Positions 41,241 through 50,564 of a DNA stretch of 64,000 nucleotides are shown one piece after another. Made by a program: the position numbers and the translations under genes. Within the stretch, counting starts at the first letter, position 1. Each line of letters opens with the position of its first letter. Below the pieces are notes generated by a model. That model was not told the origin of the DNA and made no database searches. It worked only from the letters and a program-made list of their open reading frames with translations. The DNA is from Micrococcus flavus. GTDB lineage: Bacteria; Actinomycetota; Actinomycetes; Actinomycetales; Micrococcaceae. Location: NCBI RefSeq assembly GCF_014204815.1, contig NZ_JACHMC010000001.1, positions 248,001 through 312,000 on the forward strand. The letters run 5' to 3'.

Positions 41241-41932
41241 GTGTGATCGCGCCCGTGCTCACCCTCGACCGCGTCCAGGTCGGCTACCGCCATCCCGACG
41301 GCGGCACCCGCGTGCTCGTCGAGTCCCTGGACTTGACCCTTGCGCCTGGCGACGTCGTCGGACTCTGGGGCCGCTCCGGCACGGGGAAGTCCTCCCTGAT
41401 CCGCCACCTGGCCGGGCTGTCCCGCCCGCTGTCCGGACGGATCATCTACCGCAGCCCCGACGGATCACTGGCCGGGGAGGTCGCGGACCTCTCGGCCGGG
41501 GATCTCGCGCGGTACCGGCGGGTGCACCTGGGCTACGTGGACCAGTCCTGCGAGCTCATCGGCGAGCTCTCCGCGCTCGACAACGCGGGTGTGTGGATCC
41601 ACGGCGGGCGCCTCGCGGGGTCTGTGCCCGAGGCACAGCAGACGGTCCGGGGCCAGCTCGAGCGACTCGGACTGGGGCACCGGCTCGGCGCGCCCGCCTC
41701 CCGGCTGTCCGGGGGAGAGGCCCAGCGGGTGGCGCTGGTCAGGGCCCTCTCCAAGCGGCCGCACCTGATCGTGGCCGACGAGCCCACCGGCCACCTCGAC
41801 GGCTCTGCGGCCCGCGAGGCCATCGCGCTGCTGCGCGAGCACGCCGCGGCCGGGGCCGCTGTACTGGTGGCCAGCCACGACCCTCTGGTCCACGCGGCCG
41901 TCGACCGGGCCATCCGCGTCGGCGAGGACTGA
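41237..41932 (+). CDS. ABC transporter ATP-binding protein (MacB/LolD type)
   Basis: A 231-residue ABC ATPase with Walker A GRSGTGKSS (~residue 46), Q-loop in GYVDQSCELIGELSALDN, signature LSGGEAQRVAL, Walker B LIVADEPTGHLD and H-loop ASHDP. The DEPTGHLD form is typical of the MacB/LolD/FtsE group, which pairs with FtsX-type permeases such as the one encoded just upstream (4-bp overlap). The ATG at 41237 is chosen from this overlap; the longer open frame upstream is inside the permease gene. Confidence 0.9.
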   Translation: MSVIAPVLTLDRVQVGYRHPDGGTRVLVESLDLTLAPGDVVGLWGRSGTGKSSLIRHLAGLSRPLSGRIIYRSPDGSLAGEVADLSAGDLARYRRVHLGYVDQSCELIGELSALDNAGVWIHGGRLAGSVPEAQQTVRGQLERLGLGHRLGAPASRLSGGEAQRVALVRALSKRPHLIVADEPTGHLDGSAAREAIALLREHAAAGAAVLVASHDPLVHAAVDRAIRVGED

Positions 41933-41949
41933 CGTGGCCAGGAAGCCGA

Positions 41950-42333
41950 TCAGCCCCGCCCGGCCCCGTCCCGCCCGCGCAGCGCGTCCAGCTGCCGACG
42001 GTCCCGCTTGGTCGGCCGCCCAGCGCCGCGCTCGCGGACGGGCACGGCCAACAGCTCGCGCGGGATCGGCGCGGGGGAGTGGTCGATGTAGTTCTTCACC
42101 GCCACGGGGGCGCCGACGCGCTTGGAGATCAGCCCTGTGACCTCCAGGATCCGCTCCCGGTGATCCTTCCGGAGCCGGATCCGGTCCCCGACCGCCAGCG
42201 TGTGCGCGGCCTTGACGGGCTCGTCGTTGACCCGCACGTGTCCGCCGCGCACCGCCGCGGTGGCCGCCGAGCGGGTCTTGTACATGCGCACGGCCCACAG
42301 CCACGCGTCCAACCGCACGGCGCCGCCGCTCAT
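41950..42333 (-). CDS. hslR: S4-domain RNA-binding protein (Hsp15 family)
   Basis: A 127-residue S4-domain protein: [36 protein letters not shown], then GDRIRLRKD, with a basic tail ending [14 protein letters not shown]. Hsp15-type proteins bind stalled 50S subunits carrying peptidyl-tRNA and help recycle them. The start overlaps the stop of hisD by 3-4 bp, so it is translated from the same message. The 3' end lies 17 bp from the convergent ABC ATPase gene. Confidence 0.88.
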   Translation of the reverse strand: MSGGAVRLDAWLWAVRMYKTRSAATAAVRGGHVRVNDEPVKAAHTLAVGDRIRLRKDHRERILEVTGLISKRVGAPVAVKNYIDHSPAPIPRELLAVPVRERGAGRPTKRDRRQLDALRGRDGAGRG

Positions 42334-43649
42334 GCGAACCGCGCCCGCACGGCCACCCCATGGGCGGGCAGGCGCTCGTCCTCGGCCAGCGCGGAGATCC
42401 CGTCGGCCACGCCCCGCAGTCCGGCCTCCTCGTAGCGGATCAGCTGCTGCGAGCGCAGGAACGTCACGGTGTTCAGGCCGGAGGAGAACCGGGCGGTGCC
42501 GGACGTCGGCAGCACGTGGTTGGAGCCGGCCGAGTAGTCGCCCAGCGGCACGGGGGAGTACGGGCCCACGAACACGGCGCCCGCGTTGCGCACGCGCTCG
42601 GCCAGGGCCTCCGGATCGCGCGTCTGGATCTCCAGGTGCTCGGTGGCGTACAGGTCGGAGACCTCGAGGGCCTGCTCCATGTCCCGCACCAGCAGCACGC
42701 CGGACTGCGGGCCGGTCAGCGCCACCCGGATCTGGTCCTCGTGGAACGACCCCGGCACCTGGGCCTCGACGGCGGCCAGCACGTCCCGCAGCAGGTCCTC
42801 GGAGTCGGTGATCAGCACGGACGCGGCCAGCGGATCGTGCTCGGACTGGCTGATCAAGTCCGCGGCCACCCAGTCGGCGCGCGCCGTGCCGTCCGCGATC
42901 ACGGCGATCTCCGAGGGACCCGCCTCCGAGTCCACGCCGATCACGCCCTGCAGCGCCCGCTTCGCCGCGGCCACGTACACGTTCCCCGGCCCCGTGACCA
43001 TCCGCACGGGCGCGCAGAGCCAGCCCTCGCCGTCGTCGTCCCGGACGCCGAGTGCGAGCATGGCCACGGCCTGGGCGCCGCCGGCCGCGTAGACCTCGTC
43101 CACGCCCAGCAGCGCGCACGCCGCGAGCACGGTGGGGTGCGGCAGCCCGCCGTGGTCCTTCTGCGGCGGGGAGGTGACCACGAGGGACTCCACGCCGGCC
43201 GCCTGGGCCGGCACCACGTTCATCACCACGGAGGACGGGTACACGGCGCGCCCGCCGGGCACGTACAGGCCCACGCGCTCCACCGGCACCCAGCGGTTCT
43301 CGACGACGGCGCCCTCGCCGAGCTCCACGACCGAGCCGGCCGGGATCTGCGCCTCATGGACCGTCCGGGCGCGGCGGATGGACTCCTCGAGCGCGGCGCG
43401 CACGGCCGGGTCGAGGTTCTCGAGCGCCGCGGCGAGCGCCTCGGCCGGCACGCGCAGGGCGGGCGGGCGGACGCCGTCGAACTCCTCGGCGAGGGCCAGG
43501 AGGGCCCGCTCGCCGCCGTCCCGGACGCGGTCGATGATCGGCTGCACCTTCGGCACCACCGAGGCCACGTCCACGTCCGCCCGCGGGATCACGCGGCTCA
43601 GGTCGGCGGTGGCGGTGTCGAGCTCACGCAGGTCGGTCACGGAGAGCAC
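42330..43649 (-). CDS. hisD: Histidinol dehydrogenase
   Basis: A 439-residue enzyme of normal length that performs the last two oxidations of histidine biosynthesis. Recognisable parts are [56 protein letters not shown] and EHLEIQ with the metal-binding histidine, and a final [19 protein letters not shown]. The GTG at 43649 has an AGGAGG ribosome-binding site. No other his genes lie in the window. Confidence 0.96.
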   Translation of the reverse strand: MLSVTDLRELDTATADLSRVIPRADVDVASVVPKVQPIIDRVRDGGERALLALAEEFDGVRPPALRVPAEALAAALENLDPAVRAALEESIRRARTVHEAQIPAGSVVELGEGAVVENRWVPVERVGLYVPGGRAVYPSSVVMNVVPAQAAGVESLVVTSPPQKDHGGLPHPTVLAACALLGVDEVYAAGGAQAVAMLALGVRDDDGEGWLCAPVRMVTGPGNVYVAAAKRALQGVIGVDSEAGPSEIAVIADGTARADWVAADLISQSEHDPLAASVLITDSEDLLRDVLAAVEAQVPGSFHEDQIRVALTGPQSGVLLVRDMEQALEVSDLYATEHLEIQTRDPEALAERVRNAGAVFVGPYSPVPLGDYSAGSNHVLPTSGTARFSSGLNTVTFLRSQQLIRYEEAGLRGVADGISALAEDERLPAHGVAVRARFA

Positions 43650-43759
43650 GGGTTCCTCCTGGTTGCAGGGCGCGCCGCCGGCCGGGGTGCCGCGGCGCGA
43701 TCAGGATCCATTGTGCTCCGTCCCGGGGGGCGTCCGGCCGCGGGTGTCAGACTGTTGTC

Positions 43760-45229
43760 ATGCCCGCCGCGACCGTGCTCCCCGTTGTCCCTCTCGCGTC
43801 CGCCGTCCGCCTGACCGCCGAGCAGGTGGTCCCCGAGTCGGTGGAGCAGGACGTGGCCGAGGGGGCGGACCGCGCCGCGGCCCTGCTGGGCGCGGAATGG
43901 GGCACGGTGGCCGCCGTCGCCGGCGCGTTCCTGACCGCCGGCCTCGTCACGTACGCCCTGTTCCTCCTGGCCCGGCTGGTCCTGTTCCGCCGGGACGGAC
44001 TGCGCGCCCAGGTGGCGCGGCTCACCCTGCCGGTCGCCCTGTTCACGGGCCTGCTGGGGGCCCGCATCGCGCTCACCGTCATGGCGGAGGAGCAGACGTG
44101 GTTCCGGCCGGCGTCGTTCGTGCTGCTGGTGGCCGTGGCCGCCGCGGCGGCGTGGGCGGCGTGGCGGATCGTCGGCGCCGTGGAGGGGGCCGTGCTGGCG
44201 AAGTACCGCCACCCCGGCGTCAACGACCGCCGCGAGCGCAAGATCCGCACCCAGACCATCCTGATCCGCCGCGTCCTCAACGCCGTGATCGTGGTGGTGG
44301 CCCTGGCCGCGGTGCTGCTGGCCATCCCGGAGGTGCGCTCGCTCGGCGCCGGCCTCCTGGCCTCGGCGGGCCTCATCTCCGTGATCGCCGGCCTGGCCGT
44401 GCAGTCCACGCTGACCAACGTGTTCGCCGGCTTCCAGCTCGCCTTCACGGACTCGGTGCGTGTGGGGGACGTGGTGGACATGAAGGGCGTGTTCGGCACC
44501 GTGGAGGAGGTCACCCTGTCCAACGTGGTGGTCAAGCTGTGGGACGGGCGCCGCATGGTCTACCCGTCCTCCCACTTCACCACCGAGCCGTTCGAGAACT
44601 GGACCCGCGTGGGCTCGCAGGTGGCCGGCGTCGTCGAGATGGACGTGGACTGGCGCGTGCCCATGGACGCGCTGCGGGCGCGGCTGACCGAGCTGCTGGC
44701 GTCCACCGAGCTGTGGGACGGGCAGGAGAACGCCATGCAGGTGATCGACGCGGTGGGCGGCATGGTCCGCATCCGCGCCGTGGTCTCGGCGCGCAACTCC
44801 GGCGACCTCTGGGACCTGCGCTGCCTCGTCCGCGAGGACCTCGTGGGCTTCCTGCGCGCCGAGTACCCGGAGGGCATCTACACGCAGCGGCATGCGGAGG
44901 GCCCGTTCCCCCACCATCACGACGACGACGCATCCGCCTCCGCCACGACGTCCGGGGCCGCGGCGGGCGGGGCGTCCGCCGGCGGGGCGTCCGGGTCCGC
45001 CACGCGCCCGCTGCCGACGGTGGAGGGCGCCGGGGCGCCGCCGCGCCCGGCCACCGGGTCCGTGCCGCTGGCGCAGGCCGGGGAGAACGCCTCGCTCTAC
45101 ACCGGCTCGCTCCGGGCGGTGCGGCGCAACCACGAGATGGACGGCCCCGGCGAGGACGCGTACGCCGAGCGCCGGGCCCGGCAGGCGGAGGACGCTCAGA
45201 CGGTGGAGGAGCCGCCGTCGCGGGGCTGA
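43760..45229 (+). CDS. MscS-family small-conductance mechanosensitive channel
   Basis: A 489-residue protein with four hydrophobic N-terminal segments, then the MscS pore and beta domain: SLGAGLLASAGLISVIAGLAVQS, TLTNVFAGFQLAFTDSVRVGD, and VVKLWDGRRMVYPSSHFTTEPFENWTR. It should open under membrane tension and release solutes during osmotic downshock. The C-terminal ~110 residues are low-complexity (His/Asp, then Gly/Ala/Pro) and unlike the core family. The ATG at 43760 follows CAGACT by 6 bp. The end overlaps the convergent stress-protein gene by 34 bp. Confidence 0.9.
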   Translation: MPAATVLPVVPLASAVRLTAEQVVPESVEQDVAEGADRAAALLGAEWGTVAAVAGAFLTAGLVTYALFLLARLVLFRRDGLRAQVARLTLPVALFTGLLGARIALTVMAEEQTWFRPASFVLLVAVAAAAAWAAWRIVGAVEGAVLAKYRHPGVNDRRERKIRTQTILIRRVLNAVIVVVALAAVLLAIPEVRSLGAGLLASAGLISVIAGLAVQSTLTNVFAGFQLAFTDSVRVGDVVDMKGVFGTVEEVTLSNVVVKLWDGRRMVYPSSHFTTEPFENWTRVGSQVAGVVEMDVDWRVPMDALRARLTELLASTELWDGQENAMQVIDAVGGMVRIRAVVSARNSGDLWDLRCLVREDLVGFLRAEYPEGIYTQRHAEGPFPHHHDDDASASATTSGAAAGGASAGGASGSATRPLPTVEGAGAPPRPATGSVPLAQAGENASLYTGSLRAVRRNHEMDGPGEDAYAERRARQAEDAQTVEEPPSRG

Positions 45230-45756
45230 ACGCCGCGGGTGCCCTCGTGCGGGTCCTGGGCGTGGGCGAAGGGCCGGGGGGTCTCGTACGGCTGGGAGGG
45301 GGCGGTGTCCCCGAGCGAGGGGTCCGTCTCCGCCACGTGGCTGACGGCGTCCGGGGTGGCGCCGCGGTACTCCTTGACGCACAGGACCGGCTGGTCCACC
45401 TTCTGCAGGAGCTCGTCGGCCAGCGAGCCCATCACGAACCGGCCGAACCCGCCGCGGCGGCGCAGGCCGATCACCACGAGGGAGGGCTCGAGCTCGGCGG
45501 CCACTGCGGTGATCTCGTCCGCCGTGGAGCGGTCGCGCGCGTACTGGCGGAACGTGGCGGGCACGCCCGAGGCGTCCAGGACGGCCTGCAGCTCGAGCTG
45601 CTCGGCCTCCGTGATGAGCGACTTGCTGCGGTGCTCCCCGCCCGGGCCGGCGTTGACCACCACGACCTCCTCGCCCGTCTCCCGGGCGATGTCCAGGGCG
45701 GTGTGCAGGGCGGCCTTGGCGGTGGTGCTGTTCTTGTAGGCGGCGAGGATGGTCAT
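45196..45756 (-). CDS. Universal stress protein family
   Basis: A 186-residue protein with a UspA domain of about 135 residues: MTILAAYKNSTTAKAALHTAL, EEVVVVNAG, then the ATP-binding pattern VVIGLRRRGGFGRFVMGSLADELL (G-2x-G-9x-G(S/T) type) and PVLCVK. The last ~45 residues are a polar tail not seen in typical members. It likely binds ATP and acts in stress adaptation. Ribosome-binding site AAAGGGA. The tail is encoded in the overlap with mscS. Confidence 0.9.
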   Translation of the reverse strand: MTILAAYKNSTTAKAALHTALDIARETGEEVVVVNAGPGGEHRSKSLITEAEQLELQAVLDASGVPATFRQYARDRSTADEITAVAAELEPSLVVIGLRRRGGFGRFVMGSLADELLQKVDQPVLCVKEYRGATPDAVSHVAETDPSLGDTAPSQPYETPRPFAHAQDPHEGTRGVQPRDGGSSTV

Positions 45757-45832
45757 GACGGTCCCTTTCCGGTCCGCGGATGCGGGAGGCGTTCCCGCCG
45801 GTCGGGGCCACTGTAGCCCCGGGCCGTGCGCC

Positions 45833-46645
45833 TCAGTCCTCCCGGAGGTACGCCAGGTGGGAGGCCATGACCTGCTCGGCCACCCGTCGCACCTGCCCCT
45901 CGAGGCCCGGGTAGACCAGGGGCACGAGCTCGGCGGGGGTGATCGCGTCGGCGTCGTCCTCGGGCATGTCCTCCAGCACCCGCTCGATCTGGGCCAGGCG
46001 GCCCTCGCGGTGGTCGAGGTAGTCGCGGGCGATCGTCTCCAGCGGTGCGGGCACGGGCCCGTGCGCGGGCAGCACGGTGAGCAGGCCGGCGGCCTCGAGC
46101 CGCTCGAGCGAGTCGAGGTAGTCGGCCAGGGTGCCGTCCGGGTGGTCCAGCATGGTGGTGCCCTCGCCGAGGATCGTGTCGCCCGTGAGCACCGCGCCGC
46201 GCGCCCCGGAGGCCGGGAGCACGAAGCAGTACGAGTCCGAGGTGTGCCCCGGCGTGTGCCAGGCCTGGACGACGACGCCGCCCGCCTCGATCCGTTCGTC
46301 CGGCGTCAGCGGCGCGGCGACACGGCAGTGCGCGGGGTCGGCGGCCCGGACGGGGGCGCCGGTGGCGGCGTGGAACGCGTCGAGCCCGCCGGTGTGGTCC
46401 GCGTGCCGGTGCGTCACCAGGATCAGCTCCACGGAGCGGCCCTCCGCGGCGGCCATCACGCGCTCGGCGTGGCCCTCGGCGTCCTCCGCGGGCCCGGGGT
46501 CCACGACGACGGCGGTGGCGGCGTCGTCCGCGAAGACCACGTAGGTGTTGGTGCCGGCGAGGGTCATGGGGGAGGGGTTGCGTGCCGTCACGCACCGCAC
46601 GAGCGGGGCGGGCGCCGGGCCGGGGGTCTGGGCGGTGTCGGACAT
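45833..46645 (-). CDS. MBL-fold metallo-hydrolase
   Basis: A 270-residue metallo-beta-lactamase-fold enzyme with the metal motif THRHADHTGG (HxHxDH), AWHTPGHTSDSYCF (third metal His), TGDTILGEG (bridging Asp) and LPAHGPV (last His). A C-terminal helical segment resembles the LACTB2/glyoxalase II-like group. The substrate is not clear; RNA or thioester hydrolysis are options. The start codon is 12 bp from the divergent gene's start, with interlocked -10 boxes. Confidence 0.88.
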   Translation of the reverse strand: MSDTAQTPGPAPAPLVRCVTARNPSPMTLAGTNTYVVFADDAATAVVVDPGPAEDAEGHAERVMAAAEGRSVELILVTHRHADHTGGLDAFHAATGAPVRAADPAHCRVAAPLTPDERIEAGGVVVQAWHTPGHTSDSYCFVLPASGARGAVLTGDTILGEGTTMLDHPDGTLADYLDSLERLEAAGLLTVLPAHGPVPAPLETIARDYLDHREGRLAQIERVLEDMPEDDADAITPAELVPLVYPGLEGQVRRVAEQVMASHLAYLRED

Positions 46646-46660
46646 AGGATCGAGTCTATG
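46643..46660. promoter_or_regulatory. Interlocked divergent leaderless promoters
   Basis: Plus strand: TAGGAT (46645-46650) is 7 bp before ATG 46658. Minus strand: TAGACT (46653-46658) is 7 bp before the ATG ending at 46645. Each hexamer shares a base with the opposite start codon, so both promoters occupy the same 18 bp. Confidence 0.65.
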
Positions 46661-47812
46661 GAGAGCACCGAGCGCGAGGACCAGGCCGCGGACCGCGGCA
46701 CCATCGAGACCCGCGACGGCCTGAAGGGCAACTATGTCCAGGCCGGCGCGGAGTTCACCCGGGACACGACCTACATCCAGGACCGGATCGTGGCCGACCC
46801 GGACGCCGTGCGAGCCCTGCCCCGAGAGGAGGGCACGAAGGTCGGCCGCGTCGGCGGTGGGCTGACCGAGGGCGCCGAGGCGTGGCCCGTGGAGGCCGGC
46901 CGCTACCGCCTCGTGGCCGCGCGGGCGTGCCCGTGGGCGAACCGCGCGCTGATCGTGCGGCGCCTGCTCGGCCTCGAGGACGCGATCTCCCTGGGCACCC
47001 CCGGCCCCACGCACGACGAGCGGTCCTGGACCTTCGACCTCGACGAGGGCGGGAAGGACCCGGTCCTGGGCACCGAGCGGCTGCAGGAGAACTATCTCGC
47101 CCGCTTCCCGGACTACCCGCGCGGGATCACGGTGCCCGCCATGGTGGACGTGCCGAGCGGCGGCGTCGTGACCAACGACTACCCGCAGATGACGCTGGAC
47201 TTCAGCACCGAGTGGACGGCGCACCACCGCGACGGCGCCCCGCAGCTGATCCCCGACGCCGGGCCGGAGCGGGACGAGATGGTCGAGGTGATCGAGCGCG
47301 TGTTCACCGAGGTGAACAACGGCGTGTACCGGTGCGGGTTCGCCGGCTCCCAGGAGGCGTACGACGCGGCCTACGAACGCCTGTGGAGCGCGATGGACTG
47401 GCTCGAGGAGCGTCTGAGCACCCGGCGGTTCCTCATGGGGGAGCGGATCACGGAGGCGGACGTGCGGCTGTTCACCACACTCGTGCGGTTCGATCCGGTC
47501 TACCACGGGCACTTCAAGTGCAACCGGAACCGGCTGACGGAGATGCCGGCGCTGTGGGGCTACGCCCGCGACCTGTTCCAGACGCCGGGCTTCGGCGACA
47601 CGGTCGACTTCGCCCAGATCAAGGCGCACTACTACGTGGTGCACGAGGACATCAACCCGACCCGGATCATCCCGCAGGGCCCGGACCTGTCCGGGTGGGT
47701 CTCGGCGCACGGCCGCGAGGAGCTCGGCGGCGACCCGTGGGGCGGCGGCACCGCCCCGGGGCCGGTGCGCGAGGACGAGCGGGTGGACCCGGCGCACACG
47801 CCGCTGCGCTGA
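46658..47812 (+). CDS. Glutathionyl/mycothiolyl-hydroquinone reductase-like GST (YqjG/PcpF family)
   Basis: A 384-residue protein of the Xi-class GST family that reduces thiol-conjugated hydroquinones. It has the N-terminal thioredoxin fold with the catalytic motif ACPWANRALIVRRLLGLE, a VPAMVD loop, and the C-terminal all-helical domain with YRCGFAGSQEAYDAAYERLW and RITEADVRLFTTLVRFDPVY. Because actinobacteria use mycothiol, the natural conjugate is probably mycothiolyl rather than glutathionyl; this is inference. It has no ribosome-binding site and probably a leaderless message. Confidence 0.9.
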   Translation: MESTEREDQAADRGTIETRDGLKGNYVQAGAEFTRDTTYIQDRIVADPDAVRALPREEGTKVGRVGGGLTEGAEAWPVEAGRYRLVAARACPWANRALIVRRLLGLEDAISLGTPGPTHDERSWTFDLDEGGKDPVLGTERLQENYLARFPDYPRGITVPAMVDVPSGGVVTNDYPQMTLDFSTEWTAHHRDGAPQLIPDAGPERDEMVEVIERVFTEVNNGVYRCGFAGSQEAYDAAYERLWSAMDWLEERLSTRRFLMGERITEADVRLFTTLVRFDPVYHGHFKCNRNRLTEMPALWGYARDLFQTPGFGDTVDFAQIKAHYYVVHEDINPTRIIPQGPDLSGWVSAHGREELGGDPWGGGTAPGPVREDERVDPAHTPLR

Positions 47813-47861
47813 ACCCGCGCCGGGGTGGCGTCTGCCGGGTGTCCCGCCCGGCTCTCGTCCG

Positions 47862-47927
47862 GCCGGTCGTGGTCACGACACGCCGCCGGAGGTTCCCGTC
47901 CGACGGCGTGCCGTGACCACGACCGGC
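47862..47927. repeat. 24-bp inverted repeat (large hairpin)
   Basis: The arms at 47862-47885 and 47904-47927 are complementary with one mismatch around an 18-nt loop. Each arm also contains a small palindrome, GTCGTGGTCACGAC. It lies 49 bp after the GST gene and may act as its terminator, though it is longer than usual. Confidence 0.75.
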
Positions 47928-47987
47928 GCCGGGCCTCGCAGGTGGTGCCTCGTGCCGTGCGCAGGGCACAGGCTCCGCCCCGTCCGG

Positions 47988-48002
47988 GATTGTTGAACAA
48001 TC
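47988..48002. promoter_or_regulatory. 15-bp palindromic operator, likely site of the GntR regulator
   Basis: GATTGTTGAACAATC is a perfect palindrome (7 bp arms around a central G). It overlaps the -35 box of the pxpA promoter and is matched 14/15 at 56943-56957. FadR-type GntR proteins bind TTGT-N-ACAA-like sites. Confidence 0.7.
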
Positions 48003-48021
48003 CGCGCGGCTGGACCATGAT
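47993..48021 (+). promoter_or_regulatory. Promoter of the pxpA operon
   Basis: TTGAAC (47993-47998), a 17-bp spacer and CATGAT (48016-48021). The -35 lies inside the palindromic operator, so a bound regulator would block RNA polymerase. Confidence 0.5.
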
Positions 48022-48060
48022 GGGGTGATTCCGGTCATAGCATCGCGAGAGGACCCCACC

Positions 48061-48816
48061 ATGCAGATCGACCTCAACTCCGACGTCGGGGAGTCCTTCG
48101 GCTCCTGGACCATGGGCGACGACGACGCCATCATGCCGTCCGTCTCCTCGGCGAACGTGGCGTGCGGCTTCCACGCCGGCGACCCCTCCGGCATCGCGGC
48201 CACCTGCCGCGCCGCCGTCGCCGCCGGCGTGTCGATCGGCGCCCACGTGGGCTACCGGGACCTGGCCGGCTTCGGCCGCCGGTTCCTGGACTGCTCGCCC
48301 ACCGAGCTGGCCGACGACGTCCTCTACCAGATCGGCGCCCTCGAGGCGCTCGCGGGGGCCGCCGGCGCGACCGTCCGCTACGTGAAGCCGCACGGTGCGC
48401 TCTACAACACGATCGTCCACCACGAGGAGCACGCCCAGGCCGTGATCGACGGCATCGCCGCCTTCGGCGCGGACCTGCCCGTCCTCCTGCTGCCCGGCTC
48501 GATCGCCCTGGAGAAGGCCGAGCAGGCGGGCCTGCGCGGCGTGGCCGAGGCCTTCGCGGACCGCGGCTACACGCCGGAGGGCACCCTCGTGTCCCGCCGC
48601 GATTCCGGCGCCGTCCTGCACGACGAGGCCGAGGTGGCCGCCCGCATGGTCCGCCTGGCCACCGAGGGCGTCGTCACCGCGGTGGACGGCTCGGACGTCC
48701 GCGTGGCCGCCGAGAGCATCTGCGTGCACGGGGACACCCCCGGCGCGGTCTCGATGGCCGCGGCCGTGCGCCGTGCCCTCGAGGACGCCGGCGTGACGAT
48801 CGCGTCCTTCGCATGA
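48061..48816 (+). CDS. pxpA: 5-oxoprolinase subunit A (LamB/YcsF family)
   Basis: A 251-residue protein with the family's conserved stretches: [52 protein letters not shown] and [10 protein letters not shown]. PxpA works with PxpB and PxpC in the ATP-dependent opening of 5-oxoproline (pyroglutamate) to glutamate. The start is the ATG at 48061 with GAGAGGA upstream; the earlier GTG at 48025 lacks a good site. It is the first gene of a four-gene operon with 4-bp overlaps. Confidence 0.94.
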   Translation: MQIDLNSDVGESFGSWTMGDDDAIMPSVSSANVACGFHAGDPSGIAATCRAAVAAGVSIGAHVGYRDLAGFGRRFLDCSPTELADDVLYQIGALEALAGAAGATVRYVKPHGALYNTIVHHEEHAQAVIDGIAAFGADLPVLLLPGSIALEKAEQAGLRGVAEAFADRGYTPEGTLVSRRDSGAVLHDEAEVAARMVRLATEGVVTAVDGSDVRVAAESICVHGDTPGAVSMAAAVRRALEDAGVTIASFA

Positions 48817-50564
48817 GCGCCCCGACCCCGGCCCGGTCCGCCGAGGGCGGTCCCCGCCCCGCCCGCGAGATCCGCTGGACGGGCACCCGCGGCTTCCTCG
48901 TGGAGTGCCCGGACCTCGCGGACGTCATGACCCTGCACGCCCACCTGGTGGCCCACCCCGAGCGCGGGCAGCGGCAGATCATCGCCGCCGCCCGCACCGT
49001 GCTGCTCACGTTCACCTCGGAGGCCGCCGCCGAGCACGCCGCCGCCCGCGTCAGCACCCTCGTGCCGGACGCCCATGACGCCGGTGCCGGCCGGACCGTG
49101 GAGATCGAGGTCGTCTACGACGGCGCGGACCTCGTCGCCGTCGGCGAGCTCACCGGCCTCGGCGCGGACGGCGTGATCCGCGCGCACACGGAGGCGGACT
49201 GGTTCGCCGCCTTCGGCGGCTTCGCGCCCGGGTTCATGTACTGCACCGCGGGCGCCCCGCCCTTCGACGTGCCCCGCCGGGACTCGCCGCGCACCGCGGT
49301 GCCCGCGGGCGCCGTCGCGGTGGCCGGGACCTTCTCCGCGGTCTACCCGCGCACCTCGCCCGGCGGCTGGCAGCTGCTGGGCCACACCGCCCAGCCGATG
49401 TGGGACCTGTCCCGCGAGCAGCCGGCCCTGCTGGCCCCCGGCGACCGGGTGCGCTACGTCCCCGTGCGCGCCTCCGCCACCGTCACCGCGCCCGCGTCGG
49501 ACGACGTCGCCGCGCCCGACGACGCCCGCCCCGCGGACGACGCCGCCCCGGGTCTCGTGGTCGCGGACCCCGGCCTGCTGTCCCTGCCGCAGGACCTCGG
49601 CCGCTCCGGCCTGGGCGGCCTCGGCGTGGTCGCCTCCGGCTCCGCCGACCGCGACGCCGCGCGCCAGGCCAACCGCCTCGTGGGCAACGGCCCCGCCGAG
49701 GCCGTGATCGAGACAGTCCTGGGCGGCCTCGCGCTCACCGCGCGCGGGGACCAGGTCCTGGCCCTCGCCGGGGCCGAGGTCACCGGCACCGTCACCGCCC
49801 CCGACGGCGCCGCGCACCGCGTGGCCGCCCGCGCCCCCTTCGCGCTGCTGGACGGGCACACCCTCACCGTGGACGAGCCCACCGCCGGGCTGCGCACGTA
49901 CGTGGCGCTGCGCGGCGGGCTCGACCTGCCGCAGACCCTCGGCAGCCGGGCCGCGGACACGCTCTCGGGCCTCGGCCCCGGTCCGCTCACCGCCGGCCAG
50001 GCCCTGCCCCGGCGCGTGGCCGCCGAGGACCGCGGTGCCGGCGTCGTGATGGTGGGCGACCCCGAGCCCGCCCTGCGCCCCACTCCCGCCGCGGGCGATG
50101 TCGCTGTGCTGCGCGTGGTCCCCGGACCGCGCGACGACTGGTTCGGCGACGCCGGCCTCGTGCGCCTGTTCACCCAGAACTGGGAGGTGAGCCAGCAGAC
50201 CGACCGGATCGGCGTGCGCCTGGCCGCCCCCGCCGCCGGCGCCCCCCTCGAGCGCGTGCGCACCGGCGAGCTGGCCTCGGAGGGCGCCGTGCGCGGCGCG
50301 CTGCAGGTCCCGCCCTCGGGCGAGCCCGTCCTCTTCCTCGCCGACCACCCGGTGACGGGCGGCTACCCGGTGATCGGCGTCGTCGCCCGCGAGGACCTGG
50401 GCCTGGCCGCCCAGCTGCCCCCGGGCGCGCAGGTGCGGTTCGTCCTGCACCGCCGCCCCGGCCACCCCGAGGACGCCGAGCACACCCTCGGCCGTCCCGA
50501 CGGCGCCCCCGGCGGCGCCGCCCCCACCCCCTCCGACACCGTCTCCCAGGAGCACACCGCATGA
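48813..50564 (+). CDS. pxpBC: Fused 5-oxoprolinase subunits B and C (KipI-KipA / AHS1-AHS2 domains)
   Basis: A 583-residue fusion. Residues ~15-220 are the PxpB/KipI (AHS1) domain: [47 protein letters not shown] and GGWQLLGHT. After an acidic linker, residues ~245-560 are the PxpC/KipA (AHS2) domain: [62 protein letters not shown] and [13 protein letters not shown]. The subunits are separate genes in E. coli and Bacillus. The same AHS2-AHS1 pair forms the carboxyltransferase of urea carboxylase, relevant because a biotin carboxylase is encoded next. Confidence 0.92.
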   Translation: MSAPTPARSAEGGPRPAREIRWTGTRGFLVECPDLADVMTLHAHLVAHPERGQRQIIAAARTVLLTFTSEAAAEHAAARVSTLVPDAHDAGAGRTVEIEVVYDGADLVAVGELTGLGADGVIRAHTEADWFAAFGGFAPGFMYCTAGAPPFDVPRRDSPRTAVPAGAVAVAGTFSAVYPRTSPGGWQLLGHTAQPMWDLSREQPALLAPGDRVRYVPVRASATVTAPASDDVAAPDDARPADDAAPGLVVADPGLLSLPQDLGRSGLGGLGVVASGSADRDAARQANRLVGNGPAEAVIETVLGGLALTARGDQVLALAGAEVTGTVTAPDGAAHRVAARAPFALLDGHTLTVDEPTAGLRTYVALRGGLDLPQTLGSRAADTLSGLGPGPLTAGQALPRRVAAEDRGAGVVMVGDPEPALRPTPAAGDVAVLRVVPGPRDDWFGDAGLVRLFTQNWEVSQQTDRIGVRLAAPAAGAPLERVRTGELASEGAVRGALQVPPSGEPVLFLADHPVTGGYPVIGVVAREDLGLAAQLPPGAQVRFVLHRRPGHPEDAEHTLGRPDGAPGGAAPTPSDTVSQEHTA

